NCBI GenBank assembly: GCA_017591395.1
Contig: WEDG01001415.1
Span: 115,001 to 179,000, forward strand
Direction: 5' to 3'
Origin: Schistocephalus solidus
Taxonomy: Eukaryota > Platyhelminthes > Cestoda > Diphyllobothriidea > Diphyllobothriidae
Length of the DNA: 64,000 nt
Of this stretch, positions 63,785 through 64,000 are shown one piece after another (positions within the stretch are counted from its first letter, which is position 1; the number at the start of each line of letters is the position of its first letter). The notes under the pieces are model-generated. The model had not been told where the DNA came from. It was given only the letters and a program-made list of their open reading frames with translations, and ran no database searches. The position numbers and the translations under genes were made by a program.

Positions 63785-63860
63785 CGAAGAAGGAGACACG
63801 ATCACTGGAACAAGAGCGTTAATAGCCTGCGCTTAGGATCCTCACTCAAATCCGATCTGC
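63785..63860 (+). repeat. single arm of the small fold-back family
   Basis: CACGAAGAAGGAGACACGAT then CACTGGAACAAGAGCG matches the arm consensus. Confidence 0.45.
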
Positions 63861-64000
63861 AAATATGAGTGATGCTCTCTGGGGCTGCCAGTGGTGATAG
63901 GCATAAAGTGGCCTAGCCACTACATCCTATAAATGCTGCGAAATCTGGGCCACCCAATAGCCTTATCTGAGTCTCTGAGGTTGAATCCGAGTGAGAATCC

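Overview
This is eukaryotic DNA: one split host gene buried in transposable elements. Most likely it comes from a tapeworm of the diphyllobothriidean group (Spirometra, Dibothriocephalus or Schistocephalus type). I infer this from the reverse-transcriptase elements that end in 'GLVGHLRIHRTETG' zinc fingers, which I associate with those genomes, and from the mix of Penelope-like, RTE, CR1-like and Ty3/gypsy elements. There are no bacterial operons, ribosome binding sites or CRISPR arrays.

The host gene is on the minus strand. Nine exons between 24956 and 4310 encode the first 435 residues of an XPR1-type phosphate exporter: an SPX domain followed by the first membrane segments. All eight complete introns are GT-AG and the reading phase closes across every junction. 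The exons for the second half, including the rest of the EXS domain, lie beyond the left edge. A second possible host exon, a C-terminal one of unknown identity, is at 57146-57389 on the minus strand.

Intron layout, left to right: Penelope-like retroelement (PLE) pieces at 2.65-3.4, 5.9-7.6, 10.2 and 16.6-18 kb; tRNA-headed SINEs; an inverted pair of hammerhead-like motifs at 7.85-8.09 kb; a hammerhead-bearing repeat at 8.14-8.65 kb next to exon 8; a decayed RTE element with duplicated zinc-finger modules at 11.1-15.2 kb; another reverse-transcriptase relic at 15.2-15.6 kb; and a probable piggyBac relic at 22.8-23.5 kb. To the right of the gene: CR1-like LINE copies at 25.6-31.9 kb; a second, better preserved RTE-zinc-finger element at 32-35.2 kb; a lone LTR at 35.9-36.4 kb; a 526-bp fold-back repeat family and a mariner relic at 37.6-41.2 kb; a Ty3/gypsy element with both LTRs at 44.0-48.4 kb; hammerhead/SINE arrays at 51.4-53.0 kb; a CR1-like element at 53.1-55.2 kb; and mostly unrecognised sequence beyond.

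The most interesting system is a set of three repeat families carrying hammerhead ribozymes or hammerhead-like folds: (1) a 354-bp tandem unit with a canonical type I hammerhead, resembling metazoan retrozymes; (2) a 302-bp tandem unit that combines a tRNA-like Pol III head with a hammerhead-like fold, resembling Schistosoma SM-alpha; and (3) the inverted hammerhead-like pair. In all three, helix III is reduced to a self-complementary hexamer (CACGTG, TGGCCA, CAGCTG), which suggests cleavage as dimers. They repeatedly abut (TA)n tracts. PLE copies, which could supply reverse transcriptase in trans, are present in the same gene. The ribozyme calls rest on reading base pairing by eye; no folding or search was run.
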